Assembly (NCBI GenBank): GCA_026545225.1
Contig: CM048846.1
Location: forward strand, 58,284,270 to 58,348,269
Length of the DNA: 64,000 nucleotides
From: Cornus controversa
Taxonomy: Eukaryota; Streptophyta; Magnoliopsida; Cornales; Cornaceae
Direction of reading: 5' to 3'
The notes beneath the pieces were generated by a model that worked only from the letters and a program-made list of their open reading frames with translations, was not told the DNA's origin and ran no database searches. Of the stretch, positions 34,101 through 46,400 are shown in pieces. The position numbers were made by a program, and so were the translations under genes. The number at the start of each line of letters is the position of its first letter. Position 1 is the first letter of the stretch.

Positions 34101-35520
34101 ATTCCGTACCCATGTCCCCATTAGTGTGTCTGACACAGGTAATTCAATTACTTTTGAAGAGTCCATGTAACATAGCCCTCCTAACACTTTGCTAAGGTTG
34201 CATCTCCCTCCAATTGCTTACAGCAAGATAAACCAAGAAAAAAGCACCCACCAAAGACTTGGGTTACAAATAAAAACATGTATTACAGAGAAATAGAAGT
34301 TTCCTTGTGGCTATATAGCATAGCATACATTGGAGTTTACAAACCAACAGTTATATAACATGACACCACTACCTTAATCATGACAGAACTGGTGGTTATA
34401 AGAAAAAAGAGGAACACAAAGAAGTCACTATTAGATTACAAACCAACAGGTACATAACATGACACCACTATGTAATAGTCACCCAAATAACTTGACTTAC
34501 AAAGTTTGATAACAATTAGATTACAAACCAATGGCTATTTTGTCTGTAAAATTGACTTATACAACCTTTATATTACCCCAAACCAATTGTCTTATACCAC
34601 TATATGTCCATTAGTTTACAAACCAATGGTTATATATGCAACATGGTTAAGTAATAGTATAGCATAAATTGACTTACATATACAATTATTGACTTAATTG
34701 TATATGAGTACTTCATATACAATTATTTGAAGTCAGACAAATCCAGTTCTAAATAAACTATTTCACAAGCTAGGGCACAACCAAACAGAGCCTAAATTAA
34801 TAGAATTGAGGCTACTCTGCTTTAGGATTCACAATTTATTAAACCCAATTCTCTATTTTCCAAGTGGATCCCTAGAAGCAGATTGATAGATTAACAAAAT
34901 TATCAGGGTCAAATCAAAACATGCATCCAATCAGAAGCCATATATAAAATTCAATTTGGGTTATGAAAAAACTCATACTCAACAATGGAAAAACACTACT
35001 AAAACCAAGATCATCTTATCTATCTGAATTGGGTTGGTTACCTATGGGGACAGCGATCTTCATGGCAGCGAAACTGGCCGTTGCCGTCGCGATACAATAC
35101 AAGCTGCTTGTCAAAGACAGTGAGTCCCAAAGGAGCATCATCAGGTACACTGTTGGTGAGATAGAGTGGGTACCATTCTTCAGTCCAATCATAGTCCACC
35201 GCAACCCTATCACCCCTCACCTCTTCTTCACTGGATGGACCCACAAGAACACTACCCTCATCACCTTCAACTGACAACCCACCACCAATATTCTCTGCAA
35301 CTGCATGACAAATTTTCAATTGTCTCTTTACTTGTTGATTATGATGACGATGAGGTTGTTTAATCCAGGGTGGTGGTTGTTGTTGTAGAGGCACAAGTAC
35401 TGTTCTTGTCCTTGGTGTTAATGTTGTTTTTGGAGTGAGGTATGGATGTGAGAAATGGAGGAGCGTCTTACTCTTGGAGAGACAAGCATCAGAGAGAAAT
35501 GGCTGCAACAATATTGCCAT
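31179..35520 (-). CDS. TIC55: TIC55: Rieske non-heme iron oxygenase of the chloroplast inner envelope
   Basis: Three exons on the - strand: 35520-35042, 32532-32430 and 32297-31179, with GT-AG introns of 2509 and 132 bp, giving 566 residues. TIC55 was described as a redox component of the Tic import complex and later as the phyllobilin hydroxylase that oxidises chlorophyll breakdown products in senescing leaves. Residues 1 to about 90 are Ser/Thr/Pro-rich and basic, fitting a transit peptide. YDWTEEWYPLYLT begins the conserved part. The Rieske cluster is C157-x-H159-x16-C176-x2-H179, split by intron 1 just after CPHR. The mononuclear iron motif is N264-x2-D267-x2-H270-x4-H275. Near the C terminus is the C494-x2-C497 pair, then two membrane spans (about 509-527 and 532-548) and the ending NFVRIHRRL, as in Arabidopsis TIC55 (539 residues). 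I chose MAILLQPFLS as the start because it aligns with the family start; an in-frame ATG 48 codons upstream is less likely. Intron 1 hosts a whole TRIM. Confidence 0.96.
32655..33463 (-). mobile_element. TRIM in TIC55 intron 1, structurally whole, 809 bp
   Basis: LTR-like repeats lie at 32655-32917 (263 bp) and 33198-33463 (266 bp), starting TGTTGATAAAATAAAAT. On the - strand the primer-binding site TGGTATCAAAGC (plus strand 33186-33197) abuts the 33198 LTR. The purine tract CCAACTTGAGGGGGG abuts the other LTR. The flanks are a perfect 5-bp target duplication ATAGT (32650-32654 and 33464-33468). The 280-bp interior is non-coding and mostly a short tandem repeat. Orientation is the same as TIC55 transcription. 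Confidence 0.92.
32990..33170. repeat. tandem repeat of about 25 bp inside the TRIM
   Basis: About seven units of the pattern GAGACGAGTTGATCCTGAGATC, with small changes, fill most of the TRIM interior between its purine tract and primer-binding site. Confidence 0.85.
33855..34170 (+). repeat. interspersed repeat, partner of 217-530
   Basis: Aligns with the reverse complement of 217-530 across its length, including AAACAGGACACA, AGAGTAAAATAA, TAAAATTGAATCATT, GGTGCATGTCCATCCAAAAG and GTGTCGGACACATTCC. Two copies about 33 kb apart, each in the intron of a different gene, show it is a dispersed family. It is non-coding and of unknown class. Confidence 0.7.
34318..34640. repeat. diverged short repeats in TIC55 intron 1
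   Basis: The block TTACAAACCAACAG followed by ATATAACATGACACCACTA occurs near 34337-34370 and 34435-34470. Weaker echoes (TTACAAACCAATGG) follow near 34520 and 34615. The unit is about 90-100 bp and decayed. No gene is seen in the rest of this intron part (34180-35041). Confidence 0.5.
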
Positions 35521-35880
35521 CTTCTCTTCTGTTGAGAAGGTTAATTGTTTTGATGGTGGAAGTGGAAGGGGAGAGAAATTAATTCTGGGATATAGTACTA
35601 AATAATTGTGAGAAGAAATGAAGGGAAGAGAGAGAAAGAGAGATTGCTTGTTGTCTTTGTGCACTTATCCTGGCCACAATATTTTGGGTAGAAGGAAATT
35701 TAGGCAAAAAAGCGAAAAAAAAGTGATGTATGGCTGTGAGGGGAACAGAGAAAGGAGCATTCATGGAGCTTCTTTCCGTATGGTCAACCTTTTGTTACAG
35801 TGTTCCAATCTTCGACGGAATTTGTTAAATATCGCTTCTGATTTTCGACGGAATTGCCGGGGGGGGGGGGGGGGCCTCCG
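35521..35880 (-). promoter_or_regulatory. TIC55 5' untranslated region and proximal promoter
   Basis: Inferred from its place directly upstream of the TIC55 start at 35520. It contains a CT/GA-rich leader (35600-35645) typical of plant 5' UTRs. A direct repeat TTCGACGGAATT lies at 35811-35822 and 35843-35854. A run of 16 G residues on the + strand lies at 35859-35874. I do not identify a definite TATA box. Confidence 0.45.
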
Positions 35881-35979
35881 GTGAGTCCAAAATATACTTA
35901 TTTAATTTTTTATTTTTTTTTTATGTATAACTTAGTTGTATTGTATATTGTATATATAATTTTTAGAATAAATATTATT

Positions 35980-36900
35980 GACACTTCTTGTGATTTGAAC
36001 TTATTTCACAGAGAGAGAAAGTTTACTTATAATCACTAACACCTCCTGTAGTTTGGACTTATTTCACACGAATAGAAAGTTTGCTTATACCAAATTGATA
36101 TATCAGTCTCTAATGTCGCTACACTACGGATGAAATGTCCAATATACTCTCATTATTTAATTATTTTTTATTCCAGAATATATTTTATGTTAAATGTCCA
36201 ATAGACCCCTCATTAATGCAATGTCCTTTGATGTTACGTCAACCTCTTCCTGCAAAATCTCCAACCCTTCATTTCTAGTTCTCTCTTTCTCTCTCTCTGT
36301 CTCATCAACCTAACGTCAGAACCTTGCACTAACCCTAACTCTCTCACCTACCATAGCATCACTCTTGCAGTAACCCTTGCACGCCACCATAGCATCACCC
36401 TTGCACTACCTCTCTCACCCTCTAAGATGAACCCCTAAAACCTTTGATGACACTTAGAATACCATTACAGATGAAACCCTAATACCCTAACACTCAACAT
36501 TTACTAGATCATCACCGTAACAAAACCACCAAGCCCAGTTCTTAGTATACAATCCAACGTACCCTTGCATGTACGTTCAAACTCACTCCTTCATCGATTT
36601 AACCCTTGTATGTACGATCAAACCCATTTGGTTGACGATCTATCACTGTCTTAGTGTCCTTATAAGAGTTAGAGTTATCTGAAACCTCTAACATTATTTT
36701 TCATTTTCATCTATATCCATCGACAAACCCTGATCGTTGGCTGGTCCGATCAGAGGCGAGGACGTTAATTGTACGGATATTGTTTGGTCACTGAGGGTGA
36801 AGATTGCAAGCACAGGTCTCTTATGTTCATTCGACTTTGCATGTAACGTTGTATTTGAGGATGCTTCATAAGTTGATAGTATTTTGATTGCATGATTTTT
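35980..36900. other. non-coding repeats upstream of TIC55, possibly MULE subterminal sequence
   Basis: A block of the form TTGAACTTATTTCACA...GAAAGTTTACTTAT occurs at about 35993-36033 and again at 36050-36092. Similar CCTCCTGTAGTTTGGACTTA sequences occur around plant mobile elements. From 36280 the sequence is CT-rich with many ACCCTAA-like words. No gene is seen. Confidence 0.35.
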
Positions 36901-37009
36901 TTGTTTTGTTTTTCACGCTATGTTATGTATATTGCATGACAAACAGTGGTCCCACCCTAATATACATACATAACATGTATATATTATTATATATGTTTTG
37001 TTTAATTTG

Positions 37010-37880
37010 TGTAATTTATGTTAACCCTAATCTGTGCAATTTCTATTTAATTTTTAGGGGTTTATTTCTAATTCGATTCAATTAACCATAATCTCTTAAA
37101 ATTGGTGTTCAATTTTTGAGGGTTTTGTTTTAATTAGGTTCAAATAACCATATTCTCGTCAAAATAGTGCTAAATTTTTTGGGCTTTTACTCTAATTAGT
37201 CAATTAACCCTAATCTGTGCAATTTTTGTTTAATTTTTGAGGGTTTATCACTGATTAGGTTCAATTAACCATAATCTCTTCAAATTAGTGTTCAATTTTG
37301 GGGGGGTTTTGCTTTAATTAGGTTCAAATAACCTTATTCTCATCAAAACAATGTTAACTTTTTTGTGCCTTTACTCTAATTAATCAACTAAGCCTAATCG
37401 GTGCACTTTCTGTTTAATTTTTGGTTTGGGGGTTTATCATTGATTAGGTTCAATTAACCATAATATCTTAAAATTATTGTTCAAATTTTGGGGATTTTGC
37501 TTTAATTAGGTTCAAATAACCATATTCTCGTCAAAACAGTGTTAAATTTTTGGGGCTTTTACTATAATTAGTTAATTAACACTAATCTGTGCAATTTCTG
37601 TTTAATTTTTGGAAGTTCATCACTAATTAGGTTCAATTAACCATAATCTCTTAAAATTTGTGTTCAATTTTTGGGGCTTTTGCTTTAATTAGGATTAATT
37701 AACCCTAATATCTTCAAAATAATGTTTAATTTTTGGGACTTTTTCTCTAATTAGGTCAATTAAACCTAATTTTTGTGGGTTTTACTTTAATTAATTTTAA
37801 TTAACCTAATATCTTCAAAATACTGTTCAATTTTTGGAGTTTTTACTTTAATTAGGTTTAATTAACCCTATTCTCTTACA
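37010..37880. repeat. higher-order tandem array, about 61-bp monomers in 185-bp units
   Basis: Monomers of about 61 bp of the pattern TTTAATTAGGTTCAATTAACC then ATAATCTCTTAAAATT then GTTCAATTTTTGGGG. Three monomer types alternate, so a marker word (TTTTACTCTAATTAGTCAATTAA) returns about every 185 bp, near 37186, 37370 and 37557. The array decays toward 37880. It directly precedes the MULE-type coding fragment. Confidence 0.8.
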
Positions 37881-37927
37881 TTTCTATTCAATTTATGAAG
37901 TTATGTATGTTATTATGTAACATGCAG

Positions 37928-38260
37928 TTTGAAATGACACATGGCAAACTACATAATTTGATTATTCATTTTGAAGGAAAAAGGCATGTAATAGGGGATA
38001 TAAATCCAGATAGGTATAGTTATGTGGAACTGAATTCAGACTGTTGTATATTGATAAGTAAAGATGTGGTTACTCAGAATTCTGTAGCATTGAATTTGTA
38101 CTGTAAAATTTCTAGAAGTAATAACACAATGTTGGTAGATTCTGATGAAGACGTCATTATCATGTTTAAGATGATTTCAGATTGTAGTGATATAGACATA
38201 GCTGTTCAGGTTGCAGCTCTAAGTTTGGCTTCCAATAGGGATATACCAAGTTGTGGGTAG
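37928..38260 (+). pseudogene. Mutator-like (MULE) transposase N-terminal fragment
   Basis: An open frame of about 110 residues starts at a possible acceptor (ATGCAG, 37922-37927). It reads FEMTHGKLHNLIIHFEGKRH, then YSYVELNSD, and later DSDEDVIIMFKMI. This layout (short beta-rich start, SYVEL-type segment, then SDEDV.MF followed by a hydrophobic strand) resembles the PB1-like N-terminal domain of plant MuDR-type proteins. It is a resemblance from memory, not a database match. A stop follows, and the sequence joins LTR-type sequence near 38293, so the transposase core is absent. Confidence 0.5.
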
Positions 38261-38292
38261 GACAGCGATGCTGAAGAACTCATACCTGATGT

Positions 38293-41200
38293 TAAATTCT
38301 CTTTTGTCGAAGTGTAAAACAATAACAACACTATTACATAATATTTTATCACGTTTTGCACATCAAACAAAATGACGCCGTTGTCGAGGACTGGGGTCAT
38401 GATTGTGTTGTTAAGTTTAAAAATTAAATCTAGTTTAATTATAATTTTGGACTTGTATATATTCTGTTTTTAATTTGTTTTAGGTGTTTTGTGTGTTTGA
38501 ATATAAGTACAAAAGCAACTACACAAGTGAAAAGAAGTTGAAATTTCAGGACGTCTTGTGAGTTTTTGTATTTTAATTCATATACTTATGTTTAGGATTG
38601 TTGGTTGGTTTATTTTAATTTTGAAAAAAAAATTTGAAAACATGTTGGTTGAGTGTGAAGTCTCTTTGGAAGCATGTTTAGATTAATTTGGTTGTGATAT
38701 TAATAATTTGTATATCTGAAAATTTTGAGTGAAAATTCAATAGATGTATCCAATAAATTGGATGCATTATCATGGAGATTAGACCAATTTATGGCATTTA
38801 GTCATACTCCTACTCCTACTCCTACTCCTACTCCTACTCACTCGTCCATACCATATGAGTCATGCACATGTTGCTTTAGTCCTTTTCATCATGTGATAAG
38901 TTGTCCTACTGCGGGATAATATTATGATTTTGATCAAGAACACGCACATGAAAATTTTTCTATATTGGGGGATGATCCATTTTTCCATACTTATTATCCG
39001 GGATATGAGGACAAAGTTTTGACTGCCCTTGGCAAACTTGAGGAACGAATTGGCAACCTTGAGGAACAAACTGAATTGTTAAATTCACATTCGCAATCCA
39101 TAGCTAGGCTAGAAGTTCAAATCAAACAATAGCCAATGTTTTGAATTGAGAAGATCAAGAAGAACTTCCAAGTTAGTTCGTGACCAATATTAAACTCATA
39201 CAACCAATTTAGTTAGACGATGCCCCCTTTGTGGAATCATTACTCATACCGGACTCTGAAACTTTACATGAAGAACTTAAGTTTGATTACTTAAGTCCTA
39301 ATGAGAGTCCACCATTTACCTTTGTTTTTGACTTGAGTAGTGACAAATTAGATATGAATGAGAAAATTAGTCAAGAACAAGTTAAAGGGTCATGTTTTCC
39401 TGAATCGATCGAAGTTTATTTGATTGATTCATTTTTCTTAAAACCTCATATTGATATAGATAAGAGGTGCCTAAAAAGTAGTAGTTAGGATTCCAGCACA
39501 AGAAAGTAAGGACAAAATAGGGGGGACACTATTCGATCTCCTCAAGAGATGTGGTATAGGGTGAACCTTCAATCAAAAGTAGTAGTTAGGAAGTGTGTAT
39601 TTTTCTTTTTATTTATTTTTGCTTTTGGTTGAGTTGATTTTTCTTCGTTTTAATTATTATTTGTGTTTTTTTTTCATTTTGTTTCAATTTTTTTATATTT
39701 TTTTCCTTTTAATATGCGTGGTGTGTAGTTGTATTTTTTATGACAGGTTCTTGCATCCAAGTTTGGGGGGATGGTCAACCCTTATTCATGTGAATGCTTT
39801 GCCAAATTTTGACAATTCTACCACTGCGGTAATATTGTTCTATCACTTACCATATGTTTCATATTTTTATTACACATTGAGGACAATGTGTGATTCAAGT
39901 TTGGCGGTAAGTAAGTCGAGCCTTTTTACAAAGTAACCGGGCCTCTTGCCTCAGTAGGCAGCAAGTGCTCGCGTGAAAAGTGAGGGGTTGGAACCTTTTC
40001 TGTCATTGGTTAGTCTTTGGTTTGTGGCCATTTTGGTTCGAGTTAATAGGTTCATTGGGGTATCCTGATACCTAGTGCCCTCAATCCATTTGGTTTGGGA
40101 GTCACTGGCTGAAAGCTTGCAACATGGATTAATTCGAAAGCTTAATAAACCTTGGCATTACACAACTATGATATATATATAGATACATAAAGATTCATAT
40201 GTTCATGTGTTTGAGTGATAAATTCAATAAGGGGATCCAATGAGTTGAATGGATGTGCAATTGATTGCTTAAAGTTGGGTTAAACCACATACATGAATGC
40301 TAGTTCACTTTTCGTGAGGGGACTAGAGTTGACTGCTTTGAGATGTGTTAATGTAAATTGTGTATCTGAACCATTGTTTTAAATTTTGGAATTTTGGGAT
40401 TTGAAAGTATTATTAAATGCAAGTCTTTTAACTGCATTTTGTAGTCTTCTTCTTGATCAAGGTTTGAAACATGAATTTTTGCATGTTTATCGGTAACATC
40501 TCTGAAAACTCTCACGAGACTTCACTCGTCCACTAGGAGTAACCTAGGGGTTTAAAAGGCTTGTTGCATACGTTATATGCAACCGGATCGCCCATGAAAG
40601 GGGAAGTAGTTTAGTTGTTTTATTTTATTTTTAGTTCTATATTACTAATGGACTAGCAATGTGTATGTTGGAGGGTGTGATAAGCAGTAACTGTTGCGCA
40701 TTCAATGCCCCTAAAATTATATGTATTAGTGTCTTAGTAATATTTATTTAATATTTTTATTAATAATTTTAATCTTTTATGATTTCAGGTGATTAAGGGT
40801 AATTCTGATTAATAAAGGTGTAATCGGGTTACAGATGGTGCTATTTTAGTAGAAAACTGAAGCTTGACCCATGAAATATGTTCATATTGAAGATCCAAAT
40901 TAAATGGACTGAAGAAGTGGGCTGGAAATGAATTTAAATGAAGAAAAAGAGTATCGACCTATTCACATTGAAGACTGGGTCATTCAGGCCTAAAAAGTTT
41001 TCGACCCGTTTTGGTATTCAGACCATAACTCCATATTCGACTATCAAAAATGGCCCAAACTTCACAACGTTGAAGGAAATTCAATTCTGGACATTTTTAT
41101 ATTTCACAAAAATTTCCTAAAACGGAAGTTTACAACACATTTCTGTCCCATTTGCGCAGGTGCCACTTTCATGGGCGCAGGTGCCACTTTCAATTGCGCT

Positions 41201-43463
41201 GGTGCTACTTTCATAGGCGCATGTGCTACTTTGGAAGGCTAAGTGTCCCATTTGTGCTAGCTTCTAACGGGTGTAGAATAGTGGATGTTTGTCATTACTT
41301 TTCTACACTTCGTACAAAAATAATAAAACCTGCAAAAACTTTACTAAAAATTGTATAGTAGTAAGCATGATCAAACCACTCTCAAGTGAGAATCAGTAAC
41401 AAGTCTAAAATTCAAAACCTAAATCTCTTGAGATGAAAAATGAATATTTAAAAATAACCTTTTGATTTTTTTTATAATAAAAACTAATACTAAATGTCTT
41501 AGATCAAATCATGGGACAAATCTCAAGAAAAGAGAATTCACCGCCATGGATCTATATAAATAAATTTTTTACTATTCTTATCTAGTTTTTCCTCCAATAA
41601 TCAATACACTTCACCAATTCAATTAGAACTTGGAAAGATGAAGAAAAATATGAAATAAAAAAGAATGACTTGATTATATATGAGAGAAACATTTCTTTAC
41701 TTAATTTGATGCCCATTTGCTGGGTAAACAGAGGTAGACATTCTTCGAATTACCATTATTTGGCAAACACGAAGAATCCTTCCTCTAATTTTAGAAAATA
41801 AAATTCAGAATAGAAGAGTAGAAGAATCCTCTCGGGAGAAAAAATTAGACAAGAAAATAAAATAACTTACTTATATTTCAGCCATGGTGGCTTCATCACT
41901 CCATTGAGAAGTATGCTTACACTTGGATATCAACAGAAAACAAACAAATAAAAATGAAACTATTATTCCTCATTGAATCAAGAAAACAATTACATTATTT
42001 TTTTTCTATAATTTCTCTACAATTTTCTAACTCCCTTCACCATCCCCTAAGACCCCTATTTATAGAGTTAGAAGGGAATGGTTTAGGTGGGAAAAATTTA
42101 AAATAAAAAATTCAAAATTTAAAAACAAAAATTCAACATATAAAATTTAAAATACAAAAATTCAAAAATAAAAAATTTTGAATTTAAATATTTGATCTCC
42201 ATATCTTTAATTTGAATTCTGAACTGCAGACATGGCTATGTAAAAAGTATTTTGCAAAGTTTTGAACTTGAGACCTCTTGTGAAGTAGATTGCATAGAAT
42301 ACCATATCTCTTATAATTCTTTTTATGTTCGTCTTTAGCTATATATATCTTTTTTAGCCTTTTTTTGCTGCTTTTCTTTTTATTTGAAAATCAACCCCTA
42401 TAAAACATAAAATGCAAAGATAAGAACATTTAAATAAAGTAAAAGAGTAATTGAAGACTTATTTTGAGATATAAAATAACATGTTTTGTGCACTTATCAG
42501 CTTCGCAAATAAAAAGGGAGAAAAGAGAGAAAACTAGGGTATTCTTAAGGGGAGAAACACAGAGAGATATACAGAGGAGATTCGTGATGATTACGGGCGG
42601 AGAAGATGGCGATTTTATCATCGTTCAAGCCTGGACCTCCGATCATGAGCAACTAAACACCATTTTGGGGAAATGACGTTACCCTAACCTTTCTTTCAAT
42701 GTTACAAATTGCATCTTAATTTGGGGACGCCTTAATTTGTGTATTGATTGTATAACCAATACATAAACAATAGTTGTGCTATTGATTTTAAATTGAATGG
42801 ATTATTTCATTGCATATTTACTCTTGTTTTGTAGAATGAACATAAATTTGCAGTGATTAGGATTTGGTTCTTTTCAACTTCTGTGATTTTGTTAAGACAG
42901 GTAATATAATAGTTTTCACTGATCGTTTAATTTAGAGTTTTGATAATTCGTACTAAGCAAATATGGGCTATCACATCATTAGTTAGTTTAGTTTGTAGTC
43001 TATAGTCTGTAGTCAGATGTATAGGTCATGCTAAGCGAAGATGAGTTATGCTTAATTATATGTTGAAAAAATCCTCTTGATAAAATTGAATTAGGCTTGT
43101 AGTCATTCTTTTCCGAATGCGTAGATAAGACATCCCAAATTAGTACAGTTTGTCATTGTTAGAGATTAGTGGTGAAGTCAATTCCTAGGACTCTCTCTCT
43201 CTCCAGTATCTATCATTTATCTATGTCATTTAATTTTAGCACCTTAATTTAAAAAATAAATAAATTATCTTTGAATTAAATTAGACAAGGTCTTGATAAC
43301 TTAACAACAAAATCAACGCAGTCTCTGTGGGTTCGACCCCTACTCACCGCTTTATTAATTTTAGTAGAGTATTTTTAGGTTTTTATAAATTCTTTTTTGG
43401 TGAGCCGTAAAACAACAACGACATTATTACATAATATTTTATCGTGTTTTGCACATCGAATAG
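38293..43463 (+). mobile_element. LARD-like Ty3/Gypsy derivative
   Basis: A large LTR spans about 40678 (TGATAAGCAG) to about 43460. Only the last 70 bp or so of the left LTR remains (38293-38368): both ends carry ACATAATATTTTATC and GTTTTGCACATC. ATGACGCCGTTGTCGAGGAC at 38371-38390 resembles the tRNA-Asp-type primer-binding site (TGGCGCCGTTGCCGG) of Athila/Tat-like Gypsy elements. The 2.3-kb interior holds small open frames (38725-38919 with a Cys-rich patch; 39231-39488) that look like decayed gag-type sequence, and no polymerase. The LTR contains a 21-bp tandem repeat (about 41150-41240, GGCGCAGGTGCCACTTTCAT). Broken, with the 5' LTR mostly missing. Confidence 0.65.
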
Positions 43464-46400
43464 TGTGGAAACCATGACCAATTTTGGCCGATTTTTCAAT
43501 TTTACATCATTTTTGCTGCAGATGCGTTTTGAACAATGTAATAAACATTCCGATAATGGAAAACATGTTATAATATTTTTGGAATTTCTGAAAGATTGAG
43601 AGAAGTTTGACTTTTTGGTCAAATCGGACCCTGGGATGCGGTCCGGGTGGGTCCAAAAATCTGAAAAAAATTTTAGAAAATAATTATTTTTGAGATTGTC
43701 TTAGATGAAATGTTTAATGAGTTGAGAACATGATTTCGAGACAATAAGAGTTTTCAAAATCAAAAACGAAGCCCGGGCAGGTACGTTAAGTGGCTCGGAG
43801 GGCATTTTAGTCTTTTTGCGGCTTTAGGGCTTTAAAGGGGCAACTTAGCTGAGATATTTCATTTCTCAGATCTCACACCCAGCTGCTTTCTCTCTCTCTT
43901 CTTTCTCCCTCATCCTTCTCTCTAAGTTTTGGAGGCATTCGGGTGTGATTTGTAATCCGTCGAAAAAGGCAAATACGTAGGGGACAACAAGAGCATCGAT
44001 TTGAACCGAGCAAAGTTGTGATATGGCAAGGTAGACATTGTTGAAAATTTTGTGAAGTTCTTGAAAGGCCTTCAATTTCGAGTTAGAGGTTTCTCTTTTC
44101 ATTTAATTGTCGATTCTCGGGTTTCTAGAGAAACGTTGAGAACTAGGGATGTGTATTGCATGTTTTTGAGTGGTAAGAAGGGTGGGATGTGGTTGCTTTC
44201 TACTTCTCTTTAGTCTCTTATGTGCAATGGGTATGTATATGGTAGTATGCTTGAGATGAGGGATGAATGAGTGAGAAAAATTAGCATATACACTTAAATG
44301 CTAGGTTTTAGTGCACTTATGTGAAAATGGGTTATATAAACATAATTGCATTATGTGATATTTTGTGAGTTAATGCATGCTAGCTTTTTATCAAAAACGT
44401 GTACATTGGTGAAGCATGACTAAAATGTGCTTAAGTGAATTTTGTAAGCATATATGAATCGTATTCTAGGTGTTTCATGTATATATAATCATACGTGTGG
44501 CTTTTTGGAGGTGAGATGTATGTTATGTGCTTTATAACTAGCTTATACATTATAAAGCATGAATTTTATATGCTTGATTATTTTTATGCTCGAAATGCAT
44601 GTATAGGGCCGTGTGAGGAGAACAGGACAACTGGTAGAATAACCTGTTCACTAGAGCAAGAAATGCTTGGTGATGGTTATGAACGATCTAATCACCTTGG
44701 AGGATGGGGTTCTTGGTGATGTATTCCAAAATTGTGTGGGAGATTTCTCAAGTCACATGATTAATCAAGAATCATGTTACCAGTTGAGTCTGAGAGGGTG
44801 ACAAGTGTGTGATATTGCTTTCATTTTAAATTGTGAAGCATGACATATATTTAATTCATTCTTATATATGGGTTGTTTATTAACGAACGTGATATATGTT
44901 TGATGATAAGTGTAATGTAGTGACATGCATTCATGTTGGTCGTGTCGAGTCGGCACTTAGGTGGGTTGGGGTATCTTTACTGAGTCGTCGTGGTGCTCAC
45001 CTCTTTCTCCCAAATTCTTTTACAGATAAGGCACCGATAACGAATGGGAATTGAGTGTCCAAGTGGAGCTCTCGAAGCATTTTGATATATTTTGGATATT
45101 GTATATATGGTGGCTATCCATGGTGGCTTGTGGCATAAGACTTCATTTTGAGTTGTAGTTATGTTTTGGATAAATGTAACATGGTTGTACACTTGGACTA
45201 TAATCTTGTCATCTATGAAAAAAATATAGATTTGTTTATGTAATACTTGTTAGGAGCATTTGGTTTCATTTGATGGACTAATGTAGTGATGAATGTTTTC
45301 AATATGAATTGGAATATGTTTACAAAGGAGAATTACTCATATTGGTGTATGATTTGATTATGAGTATGATTTAGAACTTGTGAATGATATAGATTCATTT
45401 CTTGTATGATTTGGAGGCTGTGAGAATGGATTATGTTGGTAGAAAGGGCTTAGAATGCCAAAAATGACCGATTGCATAGTTACAGGATCTGGGCACTTTG
45501 ATGCATCGAAATACCCACTTCGATGCATCGAAATGACAAGTTCGATGCATCAAAAAACCTGCAATATTTTTAGAAACCAAAAGTCCCGAGAGTGATTTTT
45601 GGTCGATACTTGTTCAATGCATCAAAACCATTATTCACAGCATGCTCTGAAATTTTTCCAAACTTCAATCGGGCATAACTTCTTCGTTTTGAATCGGAAT
45701 TGAGCATGGTTTTTTTTTTTAAAAAAATGAGTATTTTAGATTTTCTATCCAATGGTATAAGTTTCAGTTTCAAGTTCCAATCACATGAAGTGTTGAGTCC
45801 TGAAAATGAGTGATTCATGAGTGTGAATAAATAAAATTTCCATTAAGGTGATATGATTTGATGTAGGGCCCATTCTGGTTAGATAAGGTGGAGTTGTGCA
45901 TGTCTATGTGCAAGAATAGAGTTAAGCTCCTACAGTATTTGAGGATAAGGATGATCTATTTGGGCATAATAGATGAGTTCACCTTTGATTTTTCGAGAGT
46001 TGGAAATTAGGGCGTGACAGCATGGTATCAGAGCACTAGGTTCGAACCTAGGGGCGACATGTAGAGATTAAGAATTGGAACATATGGATTTAGACTTGGG
46101 GCTATAAATTGATTATGTGAGTCATGATTACTTTTTTATGCATTCATAACATGCAAACTATGAATTGACTTACCATGACGTTGTGTAAGCATGATAAGAG
46201 TGGATTAGTCAATTGAGGTATACCTTGTTCTTGAGTATTTCCTTGTTACCTTTGTAGTAAGATGATTTCGAGGAAATATCATAGAAAGGCACCATGTGGT
46301 TCACGAGAAATCAGTGATGAAATTCAGGCCATTATGGATGTAGTTGCAACCCTACAACAACTTGCAAGGGTGATAAGTACTGCGATAGGACCGCAACAAG

